In this document: positions 48,111-61,400 of the stretch, in pieces | Position numbering within the stretch: position 1 is the stretch's first letter | Layout: every line of letters starts with the position of its first letter | Assembly (NCBI GenBank): GCA_903813345.2 | Contig: CAIIXF020000008.1 | Coordinates: 9,453,278-9,517,277, forward strand | DNA length: 64,000 nucleotides | Source of the DNA: Owenia fusiformis | Lineage: Eukaryota; Annelida; Polychaeta; Sabellida; Oweniidae | Direction: 5' to 3' | The notes under the pieces: generated by a model | What the model was told of the DNA's origin: nothing | The model's input: only the letters and a program-made list of their open reading frames with translations | The model's database searches: none | Program-made: the position numbers and the translations under genes

Positions 48111-48606
48111 TTAAACCTGCACAACGCTCCAAAACGCAATCTTGGGTTGTTTCAAGGGTGAACTTTATCATTTTGAGCTTAATGAAAGATTATAGAATGA
48201 TGAACAAATGGGGCAAATCTTGTGTACAAATACTCACGATAAATGTGTCATTACAACGATTATTCATTGAATTGCTTCGATTGTCGACGACAATATGATT
48301 TTTGGAAGGTTTCTAAATTAAGAACGTGACGTCACTTCCGAATTATAGCATTCAAGTTAGTAGCGTTTAATTACACCCAACATTCATAATGAATTGGTAG
48401 CCCAGCGGTAGAATGCTCGCTCAGCACGCAGGCGGCCCAGGTTCGAATCCCGCTTGCACATTTCTTTTCTTTTTTTACTAAATGATAGTTCTTTGAAATT
48501 ACACAGAAAAACAATTTTTATTTACAGAAACTTTTATTTTAGAGCTTGAAAATGTAACAACAATATATGTCAAAATATTGCGTTTTGGAGCGATGTGCAG
48601 GTTTAA
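48111..48606. mobile_element. TIR element carrying a tRNA-like insert
   Basis: TTAAACCTGCACAACGCTCC (48111) continuing AAAACGCAAT is mirrored at 48577-48606 with one mismatch in 30 bases. Element length is about 496 bp. A tRNA-like sequence with A and B boxes lies inside. The terminal TTA/TAA may be part of the inverted repeat or of the target site. Confidence 0.8.
48391..48460 (+). pseudogene. tRNA-Ala(AGC)-like pseudogene / SINE head
   Basis: A box TAGCCCAGCGGTA (48398-48410) and B box GGTTCGAATCC (48440-48450) are well formed, and the loop TCAGCAC would present anticodon AGC. The acceptor stem does not pair, the T stem has two mismatches and position 33 is C, so it is not a functional tRNA. 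A T-rich tract follows, as in RNA polymerase III units. Confidence 0.65.
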
Positions 48607-48639
48607 GTTTTTGAATGCTTTATAGATTTTATTACGAAG

Positions 48640-51600
48640 TTATAATGGCTATTTTAGAATGTCTGAGTAATATTTTAAAATCTGTAGGATATGATATCCT
48701 CTATCCTTTTTTAACCACTCATCCAGGCCTCCTAGACTTTAGACTCATGCGGTCATCAGTTTCAGCCTCGCTGACCTCGTTCCTTCTACCTAAACCAAGT
48801 TTTTCACGCTTTGTGGTCGCCATGTGGGAACTAGATGCGCGATTTGAGAAATAAGTTAGGGAGAGAGGAACTGCTAGTTCACGACTAAAGAACAAACATT
48901 CACGTTGTGAGAAAGTGGTTCAGGTGGAAGGAATGAGGTCAGTGAGGACTGAACTTACAACTGCGTGAGTCAAAGTAGGAAGCCTGTCATGGACATCTCC
49001 CATCATCGATATCAACTCAAAATAAAAAAAATCTATTGGAACAGTCAGATCAAGGATAAATATATTCTAAGATTCCTTTAATATGATTTATGTTGTAATT
49101 CTTCAAACTTAGAGGACTGGCCAAAGATTTCTTTAACTCTCGAAATCAATCTTTGGTTTGAAAATTGTTACATATCAATCCAGTTAAGGTGTTATGTTTT
49201 GTAACGATTTTTAAGAAGTTTTAGAGTATCCGAAAAGAATTTTTTTAAATTGAGCAGAAAAAATGAACAATCTACTTGTCACGGGGTACATGTATTATAT
49301 AACAATATATTTTGTTTCTAAATGTGTCTGGATCTACATTGGGATTTATAGTACTGCACTTTAAAGTACATTCAGGAGGATGAGGGTTAAAGCCCCTGGG
49401 TTAAAGCAACTTTTAAGTATTTTAGAGGCAGAAAATTTTGATTAATACTGTATGTCTGGATAGAACAAAGGCTTATTTAATACCCGGAGCTTAGTTGTGT
49501 ACCAAACGAAACGAGAAATGACACAAGATCCGGGGCTAATTGTTTGGTCTTCATTAGACAATGGTAATAGGGGGGTAGGTTTTCTCAGACCTAGGTACCT
49601 TTTTCTGTACCGTTTTGCGGTTATTTTACTCTATAGCATTGGAATCTGTTCACATCATGAGCTAGATAATTGATTAACTTAAATATATGACATGTAAAAA
49701 CGGCTTTTTACGAACAGAATAAACAGGGAAATTTAATTTAAGTGGCGATTGTGTTTTGTGCGATTGTCTATATTTGGCTTAGAATATTTACCAGACATAC
49801 ATTCTTATATTATTGGTATGATTATTGACTATTTTCTAATAATTGTAGTGCAGTGATACAACTTTTTCTAAAAACATTTATATATTTAAAAAAATTCTTC
49901 AGCATAATCAACTGGTATGGTGTCCTTGAAGTGGTCATGTTGGTCTTTTATTCAATTTTTGCACAACAGTGATCTTTTTATATAACACATAGTCACATTT
50001 ATAACTTTTAAGGATTTAATATTATTGATAAAATGATTGTAAGTCCATTTAATAGAACATGTACTTTAAAGGGGGAACAAGGACTAAAGAGAGAAAATTC
50101 AAAATTTTATTTTTTCTGAGCTATCGGGTCAATATTTGGCTTAACATCTTCTTTGACATACCTATTTTCTTAAAATGTATGGATCAACTATCAATTTCAG
50201 CGCATTAAGAACTGTAAATTCAGTTCAAAGCTTCTATAAAGGGAGTCCCACTTCCCACAAGAGGAATATCAGCTGAAATAATGTTCATCCAGGGGGTGTC
50301 TTTGTAGATAATAGAAATGTATGTTAGTCTTGATGAAATATCCAAACTTAAATATATTTTGACTCTGGTCGATGATCATTGAATGGCCTTCTGCAGTAAT
50401 GTTGCACTTTAATAGTGCATATGTGTTATTAAGTCACAAATTGGAACATCATAGATTTTCCACTGGTCAGGGTGAACTGACATAATAAATCTGCTAACAC
50501 ATGATTTATATACAGGTTCATGGTTTTATTGAAATGCTATGCCATTTTTGTGATAGGGAGATGATAGGTTGCTATAGTGATGTTTTGAGATAAAAGGCTG
50601 TTTGACAAAATAGAATGTTATGTGATCTTTTCTCCACCTTTCACAGTTGTTATGTATTATTTTGCTTACCTGAGAAATGTCTAAAAAGTTTGTATTTGCA
50701 TTTTTAAAGGAGATTCATCTCTGTTCATAGTTCCTTGATCTAGTTTTTCTAACCAGGAGGTTCAGAATATGTACAAAAATCTAATTTTTCAAATCTTATT
50801 GGTTAACATGATTTGAATCATGACCAAGTAATCTGCCTTATCATCCATTTAACATCCATTTTATTTTAAACTATAATAAAATGCTCTAAAAGTCACTTTG
50901 AATGGTCAAAAAGATTTTATTTGTAAAAAATCATATAATGTTATTAGTGTTTCTCAGAGGGTAGAATTTCACTGACTGCTTTGGGTTTCAGGGTATCTGA
51001 AGTAGTATGCAATTCTTTAGGTAGGAATATTAAAAATGAATTGCAAAAAATAAATGCTTATTTCAACATCAAGCCTAAAATATCTGCACTGAAAGGAGCA
51101 TTTTTTATGAAATGATCAGTAATATTCTGCAGTAATGTAAACAAATCCAGTGCCACGCAGTGATCAAAAAGACAGGTTGTTTATGACTTGAGACTTTTAT
51201 CCAACCAATTACAGAATGTGAAGCATGATAGTGATAATAACAGATTTGTGATTTCCAGATCGTATTGTCATTTAGGCTCTAATTTTTCAGGGCAATATCA
51301 TCGATCAGATCAACTGAACCTCAATTAAACATTAATAAATTAATCAAAACATTGTCAAATACTTATATCTATCTATCTGATTTTCAAATGTTGCTCTTCT
51401 GGCACTTTTTGCAGAGAAAAATTGATTTGTCTAAAAGCTGTTTATTAAAGAATACAGAAAATGTCCGTCATTAACCTGATATAATGGGAGTAAAACAAAG
51501 CTTGTTTATATACCCCATGGGAGAATTCCTGTGACATAGCACTGTTATGATAAAGCTACTAACTGTTTGAATTTCTGTTATTTTGGTAATGTCTTGCTCA

Positions 51601-51700
51601 GAGGCATCAATATTGATCTTGTTGGTTCATGAATGATCGATTTTAATATGTATTCAGATTTCATTGTCAAAGTTATTTCATTGTCTTACCTGATGTGTCA
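48640..51700. other. Sequence upstream of the receptor gene, no exon recognised
   Basis: AT-rich, with short open frames only. It may contain 5' exons or an intron of the receptor gene, since the exon at 52433 begins with a splice acceptor. Confidence 0.35.
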
Positions 51701-51705
51701 TTGTT

Positions 51706-52331
51706 ATGTCACCACCAAGAAGTGGTAACATATTGTTATGGTTTCTGTTTTTTTTTGTGGCAGAGGTTGGTGGTTGGTAATCGGTGGGCGGCGGTTGGCA
51801 TCTGTAACAAATTCTTAAATCTTCCAATAACTTCACAAATACTGTTTAGACTGACTTTTAATTTTTTTCCAAATCATCTACAAGTTTTCAGAAGTTCAGA
51901 TCTGACTTTACATTTAAGATTTGACCTTCAATGACCTTATCAAGGTCAAAAAAGGTCAAAAAGGTATTTTTTCAATATGCTTCAAATTGACCAAATTTTC
52001 TTTCAAAATCATCTACAAGTTACCATGAGTTCAAATCTGAGTTTAGATTTAAGATTTGACCTTCAGTGACCTTCTCAAGGTCATAGAAAGGTCAAATAGA
52101 TCTTTTTCAGCTTGCTTCAAATTGACCAATTTTTTTTCAAAATCATCTACAAGTTCTCAGAAGTTCAAATCTGACTTTAGATTTGAGATTTCACCTTCAA
52201 TGACATTCTCAGAGTCAAAAATCTTGCTCAAATTGACCAATTTGTTTTCAAAATCATCTACAGAGTTCTCAGAAATTCAAATCTGACTTAAGATTGAACT
52301 AATTACATTGTGAGCAACTAGGTGCTGACAT
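51706..52331 (+). mobile_element. ATGTCACCACC-family repeat with AGGTCA half-site clusters
   Basis: The left end ATGTCACCACCAAGAAGTGG is mirrored by the right end ACTAGGTGCTGACAT. Between them are about four tandem units of 100-130 bp (CTTGCTTCAAATTGACCAA; AAATCATCTACAAGTT; TTGACCTTCAATGACCTT). Clusters at 51922-51958 and 52057-52094 contain four AGGTCA/TGACCT half-sites each, in DR4, everted-5 and DR4 or DR5 arrangement. It lies 100 bp upstream of the receptor exon. Confidence 0.8.
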
Positions 52332-52432
52332 TTTGTCATGTTAATGCCTTGTTCTACCTGATGTTTATAACTGTAAGTTCAATTATTTGTTTGTTACATT
52401 ATTAATTTGTTTATTTTGTTATGTATTTACAG

Positions 52433-55400
52433 ATGGATTGAGGAAACCTGGCATGGATAACTCTGGACCAGCCAACCATTATGACAATTCTTCATCTCAG
52501 TCATCAGGATCATCTCCTTTCAGGAATTACCCCCCAGCTGGGTCTCCATCAAAGCCTCATTACCCTTCACAAGCATCTCCTTCAAGGTCTCAGTACGCCC
52601 CAGCCGGGTCCCCCTCCAGGTCTCAATACTCCTTACCTGAGTCACCTTCTAGATCGCAATATCCCCCACCTGAGTCCCCCTCAAGATCACAATATCCCCC
52701 ACCTGAGTCCCCCTCAAGATTGCAGTATCCCACACCTGAATCGCCATCAAGATTGCAAAGCCACTCTGAGCTGCATTCTAAACATCAGTATATTCATCCA
52801 AAGAAGACTTACATTGCACAAATGGGATATAAGTCACCATCTGTCACCACAGAACAGGAGTTAGTAGTTAGTCAGTCTTCACCAAGACCATACCATAAAG
52901 GAAAAGCATTATTTGAAAAGGACAGCATTGACTGGGACAAAGATAAAGGTGTATCCATAGAAACACAGACAATGTGGTCAATCCCTCCTTCCATTTGTTT
53001 AGACTTTGATAAAACACTTGCAACATGTACCCGGCCAGCAGTTTTAAAAACTAGCATTAAACCAGAGTTTAACTCTGAAATTAGTAATTGCTTACACAGT
53101 AGGCCATCTAATGTTGATGCTGGAACGCTAGGGTGTCAGCCATCAAATGATACGGGAAGAGCTATTCCGGCACCAAGCCAGGTATATGATAATTACGCAA
53201 AAGTGGACAATTCACCAAAAGCCCATATGTCCCCGAAAGATCAAAGTCTCCCTGGGAAGATAGTGAATCCAAATAAAAGGCCATCCTTTGAAAATCAAGA
53301 TGAAACTTTATTAAAGCGTAGACTTCGAGAACCTGGTTTCCAAACATGGGACATAGCACAAAAACAGTTACCTCAGAAAAATACATTCAAAGCACCCCAA
53401 ACTCAACCGTCATATGTTGTGCCTACAAATGGCGAAAGCAACCGCAATCTATCGTATACACCTCAACGGGAAGCTTCAGATGACAACAGTAGACAAAGTA
53501 TGAATGATATATCTGAAATATCACTGAAAAAGTTGAGCCCAAGTATTCTTCCTCCTCCCCCTTCCCCCTCAAATTATAACTTCATTCCAGATTCTCCATT
53601 TTATCAACCACCATCCCCATCTACTGAGTTCTTGAATCCAAACTCTCCACTGTCAGCATTAGCAAAAATTTTCACGTCACCCTCTTTGTCACGGCCTCTT
53701 AACATGATGACGCCTTCTCCTCTAAACAGGACAGACTATGAAGATAAACCAATTGACATGTCCCCAAAATCATCAGAATCTCACCTGAATTTTAGCAGAT
53801 CAAATTCCTACCAGGATTTGTACCATAGTGATAAAAATGTACCCAACTACAGACATCAAAGCGAGGGAAGTGCAAGGTATGATCAGGATACTCATACTTT
53901 CAGTGGAAACCCAGCCATGCACCAGCAGGTGAATGTAAACAGAAGCGATTACTCTGAAGCACCAATACAGAGCTCTGATGGCAACTCCAGTCAGTATCTA
54001 CCTCCCAGGCAAATCTCTGAACCTAGAAATCAAGATATGATACCTAAGTGTATAACTCAGTGGAGCGCTGATGGTTCTTTAGATACATCTCAAGAAGTTT
54101 TTGATATCACAGAAGCTCAGAGTCCAGACCAAGGGACAATTTCATCAACATCATGTTCATCTCCACGTAGAGGCCCACAGACCCCTGGAACTGGTGAATT
54201 CAAATTGCCCTATATAAAAACAGAGCCTTCAGACGTAGCAATGCATCCAATTATATCGTCCACACCAGCTGTTCGAAAGACACGTACAGATTCAAAGAAC
54301 TTCATCTGCCAAGTCTGCAATGATATGGCTGCTGGATTCCACTGTGGTGCCTATGTATGCGAGGCATGTAAGGTATGTATATATGAGATTATCTCATGTG
54401 AGGTTAAGGATATCTGGATTATTCCGCAGGGAACATTATAAATCTGCACAAGGCCAAGGTTGAGAATCCCAAAAATTTGATGTTTTGTTGAAAAATGGAG
54501 CAGAGAGGATAGATATAGTTTGTATATGTTCTAAGGACAGGGTGAATTGACCTAATAAATCTGCTCACACATGATTTTTACAGGTTCATAAATGCTTATA
54601 GAATGAATATACTTAAAGTTATTAAGTAGCTCTGGGCATCACACTTATAAGGAGGCCCCATCGGGAGGGCCTCCTATTATTTTTGTAGATATTATTATCC
54701 CATCGAACGAAGTTCGGAGGGATATAAGGAACGCCTCCGTCTGTCCGTCCGTCTCTCTGTTCGTACGTCCGTCTGTCGGGGCAATAACTCAAATACCGTT
54801 GGCCCGATTTTGTTCATATTTTGTATACATATACCCTATGGGGATAGAAGTTCTGCTCGATAAATGGCGGCCTTTACTCATTATTTTACGATTTTTGCTG
54901 TAACTCGAAAAGTAGTGGAGAGATTTTGTTCATATTTGGTATGTGAATACTATAAGCATGGCACACTGTCTAATGACACTTTTGGTAGAAGGTGGCCATT
55001 TTGAAAAATGGTCATTTTAACGTATTTTACTATAACTCGAAAAGTAGTGGAGCAATTCTGTTCATATTTGGTATGTGAATACTATAAGCATGGCACACGG
55101 TCTAATGACACTTTTGGTAGAAGGCGGCCATTTTGAAAAATGGCCATTTTAACGTATTTTACTATAACTCGAAAAGTAGTGGAGCGATTCTGTTCATATT
55201 TGGTATGTGAATACTATAAGCATGGCACACTTTCTAATGACACTTTTGGTAGAAGGCGGCCATTTTTCAAAATGGCCGCCATTTTAACGTTTTTTTACTA
55301 TAACTGGAAAAGTAGTGGAGAGAATTTGTTCATATTTGGTATGTGAATACTATAAGCATGGCACATTGTCTAATGACACTTTTGGTAGAAAGTGGCCATT

Positions 55401-58400
55401 TTGAAAAATGGCTGCTATTTTGCTATATACTTTGTAAAAATACCAGCCATGGCTGTTCATTGGGATTTGCTACACTTTGGCATTGCTGTTGTCTAGTTAT
55501 TATTATTATTAGGAGGCACCATCGGGGGACCTCCTATTAATTTTGTAGATATTAGCATTATTATTATTTATTCTTCCTAACCCCTTTTTTCCTTCTTCCA
55601 ACTTACTACCTTTCAAGTATTTTTACTGTATAGTCCTACAAGGGACATGGGCTGAACTTGGGGAAAGGAATTTTTATCTAGGTCAAGGTCAAAGGTCAAA
55701 ATCTAAATACTTCATTACTTCTTGCGATGAATTAAAATGTAACTAGATATAAGTATTCCCTATAAATTGCTCACTATATGTTCGCATTAATTTTTCATCA
55801 TTTTTCAACTTGCTTCAAATTGACCTAATTTTTATCAAAAATCATCCACAAGATCTCAGGAACTCAAATTTTACCTTACTTTTGACCTTCAACCTTTGGA
55901 CATTTGGTTGGTTGACCTTCGAAAGGTAAAAAAGTTGATTTTTCAAATTGATTTTCTGGATTCAAATATAGTTATATTGAATCACAAAAGACCTACTGAT
56001 GTCTAAAAAAGTCAAATTTGCAAGGTCAGGGTCATCTAACTAAATCACAAACTGTGTTTTCTAAGTTTCTCAAAGTTGATGACTACAAATCAATATATAT
56101 TCATCTAAAGGTTCTTCACATATTAGCAATTGACTATCTATTAAAATTATGCACCAGTTTTGAGATATTAGAACTCAAAAACTGAAAAAGGTCAAACTTC
56201 AAAAGTTTTCAAGACTAAATTTCAACTTGCTTCAAATTGACCAAACTTTTTTTTTAAATCATCTACAAGATCTCAGAAACCAAATCTGACCTTACTTTTG
56301 ACCTCTGACCTTTGGTTGACCTTCAGTGACCTTCGAAGGTAAAAAAGTTACAAATTGTTTTTTTTATTCAAATTTAGGCACATTTAATCACAAAAACCTA
56401 CTGAGGTCTAAAAAAGTAAAATTTGCAAGGTCAAAGGTCAAGATCATAGAAATAAATCACAAACTGTATTTTCTCAAAATTGGTGGCTACAAATCTATAT
56501 TTTTGGATGAAAGTCAGGATATTTGTTCCTCTAAAGATTTTTCATATACAGGGTAGGCCAAAAAAATGCCACTTTTTTTTCAAAATGCTATTATACTTTT
56601 TTAATTTTTGATAAAAAATCATAATTTGCATACCAAATGAAACTTGGGGTTGTTATCTAGCCATGGATCATGAATTATACACTTTTATTTTAATAAAATA
56701 TGTCACCAGCGTCTCTCTTAAACATGTGGGGTGCCATGAGAAATAAGCATAATTTGCAAAATGTTCCTAAACTGATGACCGCCAAACTAATAGCCCTAAT
56801 GCAAACCTCAGTGAGTATAGGGTATGGGAAGGTCTCCAGGAGATTGTATGAAGGCACCCAATCTAAAAAATTGCTCAACTAAAGCTGGCAATTCAGACAT
56901 GTTGAAAAAAATAGCTAACATTTCATTGATACTGCTATATCAGCAAGGCGACTAAAACTAAAATCTATCATCAAATAGGGTGGCGTACCAATTGAACTCG
57001 TTGGACAGAATGTTAGTACAAATGCACTCACCTTCGGTTCGTGCTTTGTACAACATTCTGTCCAACTCGTGCTGAATTTCACCATATTGAATGGCCTATC
57101 ATTATTTATTCCTTAAATATAATAGTATAATCTTTGGTTTTACAAACTTGTATGATATTTGATAAGTGTAAAAGTTGTTTTTGGAGCATTTTTCTATAGC
57201 CATTTTGAAGGGAAAAAAATGATGAAAAAAAGTACAATCTTTTAATTTTAAGTATGACCTGAATCGATTGCAAACTTCATATTTGCACATTTGATGAGAT
57301 AAACCATTTGTGTCGTATTGTGAAATTATTAAGTTTGCAATCGATTCAGGTCATATTGTATTTTTGGTATTTCTGCGATAATCAATGGAAACCAATGGCC
57401 TCTATTGGGATCTGCTGATATCCTCATGTTAAGTCAATGGTGCACAGCCCCATGTAAGTCAATACAACCTTACTGAACGAAATGATCCCTATCTCAGCTT
57501 ATGTGTGTCCAAGCACTTTAATATTTTCCAAAGTATTAAATGACATTTTATTCTTCATGTTACACCTACGAATGATTCATTTTGACTATAGGGATATTTG
57601 CCAATAATTGCACCTTGTCCTTTCTAAGAATACTTCTTGATTTGAAATCTACAACTGATTTGTTTTTGGCCATACTGGATAAATCCTGAAAAACCTTTAT
57701 AGGATCACCTATTGGGGACATGTTATTATTATTATTATATCTTGGTTACCGCCATATTTGGCGAGCAATACCTCATTGGTATATTCCGTGTTTTACGTAT
57801 TTTACACTCGAAGATAGAGCCAGAAACCCCTCCTTGGAGGAGCCCTGTTTTCACAGGAGTCGTGAACCACTCAGTCAAACACCCAGAATTACATAACGCA
57901 CAAACAAACTTGTCTGAACCGGGAATCGAACCCGGGGCCAAGCGATATTGGTAACCTTGACTCTCTCTGCCACTGAGCCATAGCGGGTGTTGTACATGCA
58001 TACATGTGTCCTTGACTTTAAAATAAGCTGAGATTAGCATTCTATTTTCATCCCAGAAAACATATGATAAGGTATTGATATTAAATATATATTTTTTTTT
58101 TTTTTTCATTTCTCATTTATTCCAAATATAACATAAAATACATTACAATATTATTGCCTACGTTTTTCAACATTGTCGGCAATATACAAAACATATAAAA
58201 ATGGAAACAATGAAAATACAATAGATAAGGTACATAATATTAATGGCAGGGAATGTTAGAGGCTTTCGGGGGGGGGTTAATCTAAAATATCAAGAGCCTG
58301 GCAGATGTAATGGCTAACTATATGAATAATTTGTTCATTATCAGTTACAGTGAGATTTCTGTCTCCAAATAATAAAAATTGAATTTTTTCATGAGAGTTT

Positions 58401-61400
58401 AAATTTTGGAAACGATTGAAAAATCCTAAGGTTTTTAGTCCTGCTAGGAGAGTGCATCTTTCTTGTTGCAGCAGAGGGCAGTTTAATAAAAAGTGATGCG
58501 TTGTTTGTTGTATGTCACCACATACGCAGAAAGGGTCATTTACTGTCACAAAGTTATGGGAATATAACTGTGCTTTTAGAATCAGTCCAGCTCTAAATCT
58601 ATTGAACAGAATTTCAATTTTCCTTGGCATTGTCATATTCATTTTAGTAGTGGATACTCTGGAGTCAGGGCTCATATTTCCTCTTACTAACCTTTTAAAT
58701 CTAGATATTGGTTGGCCTTTCCTGTCCTCATATGGTATGTCATCCCACAGGGTCATAGCCCTGATAATGGTTGACTTTTTGAACGAATTACTGATTGGAA
58801 AGGGTATTCTATAATGCCTTGGTTGTCTTAGGGGCCGATTTGGAATATTCTCGTATGAACTAACTAAATCACAAATGAAAGGAGGGAAACAATGGTATCT
58901 AGTCTTGAAAGCAAAAATTTTAAGATGTTCTTCTCTCCTGGAAGCTAACGTTTTCCAGTTGAGTAATGATAAAACTTTCGATGTGTTTGAACCGTGTATT
59001 GCTCCTGACACATGGCAAGCTGCTTGATAATGAAGTCTATCCAATGTCAATAGTTTTGAAGTTGATGCCTTATCATATATTGTATCACAGTAGTCGAAAT
59101 GTGGTAGTATAAATGAATTATATATATTCTCTAGGTATTTACTGTTTAGCATTTTAGTTAACTTTTTCAATGGTCTCATGAGAGAGATTACTCTCTCTAT
59201 GAGTTGGTCAACATGTGAATTAAAGTTTAGATTTTGATCAAGTACTAAGCCCAGGTGTTTGTGTTTGGTGCAACTAGGAATCACATCTCCTCCTAGTTTT
59301 AAAGGGACTGGCTCTTGTAATAGTCTTCTATTAAATATATCTGACGTCTGATTTTATTTGGATAGATTGTAAAATAACATGGCATTTGAATCAGCTTGCA
59401 AAAACATCATTGAAGGACTCTTTTCATAAAATGGGAAGTAGAAATATCAAACAAATTGAAGTCAAAACCTCTAAATAACTCCTAATTTTTGTGTCATGTG
59501 ACCCAGATTTGAACAATTACACATGTGGTAAGAAATTTTAAGGTGGTAGTTAAAGGTGCATGTGCAGTATGGCAAGTGATTTTAGATGGTCATATCTTTC
59601 ACCATGAGTACTTTCTGGGCATAAATACAGTAGTTTTTATTAAAACAATATGTTTTCTTTCAAGTGAAGTCCCCATGATGATAAAAATATCAATCGAACA
59701 ATTTGAAAAAATTTATAAATAGGGACCCCACATCAACATTTTTTCCAATATGTTGAACTTATTTGCTCAAAAGAGGATCTTCTTTTTTCTGATTTTTATT
59801 GCATGAAAACATTATTCAACAAGGGGTCTAAAACATCTTCAAAAGTATAATGGTATTGAAAGTCTAGTTTTGAAGATATCAATGTTCGATGACCAAAATC
59901 ATGCTGAAAACAATGGATAGCATGAGTTTTCCCTATGGGAAAATAACATGGGAAATGTGGTTTTTAACTTTATCGCATTTCAATACCCATCCCCTTTTCA
60001 GAAGTTATTATCCCAACGAACGAAGTTCTGTAGGGATATAGTGAAGCCCTCCGTCCATCTGTCCATCAGTCAGTCAGTCAGTCAGTCCGTACGTCTGTCC
60101 GGAAGATAACTCGAATACTAGTCGACAGATTTTCTTCATATTTGCTGGAAAGATGTATATTGATGAAAAGTTTTATGCAAAAAAAAATTTTTTCAAGATG
60201 GCCACCAGTTTAAAAATAGCGGGAATTTTCTGCAAAAATCTTATGTTTTTCATTTTAAACCAAAATAATAAATATTATTATTTGAAATTTTGGTAGTATA
60301 TTTACAACATCTATCTATTTCACATATATCCTGGGTTTTTCATCCTGATCCTCAGGGGCCGTAAATGGGGGATTGGGAAAACAGGAATTTGCGTTAATTT
60401 TGAGATATTTTTGAAGTATAGCTTTATTATACTCAAATGAAAAGCAATTTAGAGTAGATTGCAAATATTGTAACGTTTTTCACAACTATCGCATTGTTTT
60501 TCTGATTTGCGCCTCTGAAAATTCAAAATGGCTGACTAGAGCAGAAATTCACCATTACTTAGAGTTATCTTGAAAGTATGGTTACATGATACTGCAATGA
60601 TTTAAAAATTTTATTGAAGGTAAGAGTAGATGGTAAATATTACATATGTACAATGTGACTGTACAGATTGATGATTTATATAGTGTTCGTTGGGATTTGC
60701 TACTTCGTGGAGTTGCCATTTTCTAGTTAATATAGTGCTGAAGAAACTTGAGAAAAACAAGATCCTCTTTTTAGAAAATAAGCCTTGCATTTTTAAAAAA
60801 GTGACAAGGTGGGGTCCTAATCCATAATTTTTCAGAGAGTGGGATTGATATTTTGATATCATGGGGACGTAACTTTAAAGAAAACATATTGTTTTAATAA
60901 AAAACACTTTATTTATACCCAGAAAATACTCATTGTGAAAGATATGACTGTCAAAAATCACTTGCCATACTGCACATGGACCTTTACAAATGGTAACCAT
61001 TTTTAATGAAAAGAGTAATTTTTGATATACAGTGCATATCAAATAAAACGCAACAGATTGTTATCTCGGAAAAGCACAAAACCAGTGATAACAGCATTGA
61101 TTTCATTCAATGTACCATAAAGCCACGTGTCTCCTCTTTACAATGATATATCATTCATTGATATTTGATCATGGTTGAGCAAGTAATCATTCCATTTGCA
61201 AAGTGGGCCAAAATTAGCTTGGGACCAAGTTATAAAAATCTCAAAAGTCAGTGTACGGAGCCCGGTGCAATATTGGAAGAAAATATAGAACCAATACTGA
61301 CTGCATCCTTTTCATTCAATGTACCAAAAAGCCAAATTACTCCTCTTTGCAATGGAATATCATTCATTCACAGGGAGTCATGATTGGCTGAATAATCATT

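Noticed and set aside
48391-48460. Functional tRNA-Ala gene
   Set aside because: Acceptor stem unpaired, T stem mismatched and C at position 33. Only the A and B boxes are preserved.
55140-55540. ORFs with repeated AILTYFTITRKV-like segments
   Set aside because: Read-through of the 130-bp tandem units of a dispersed repeat; no conserved frame between units.
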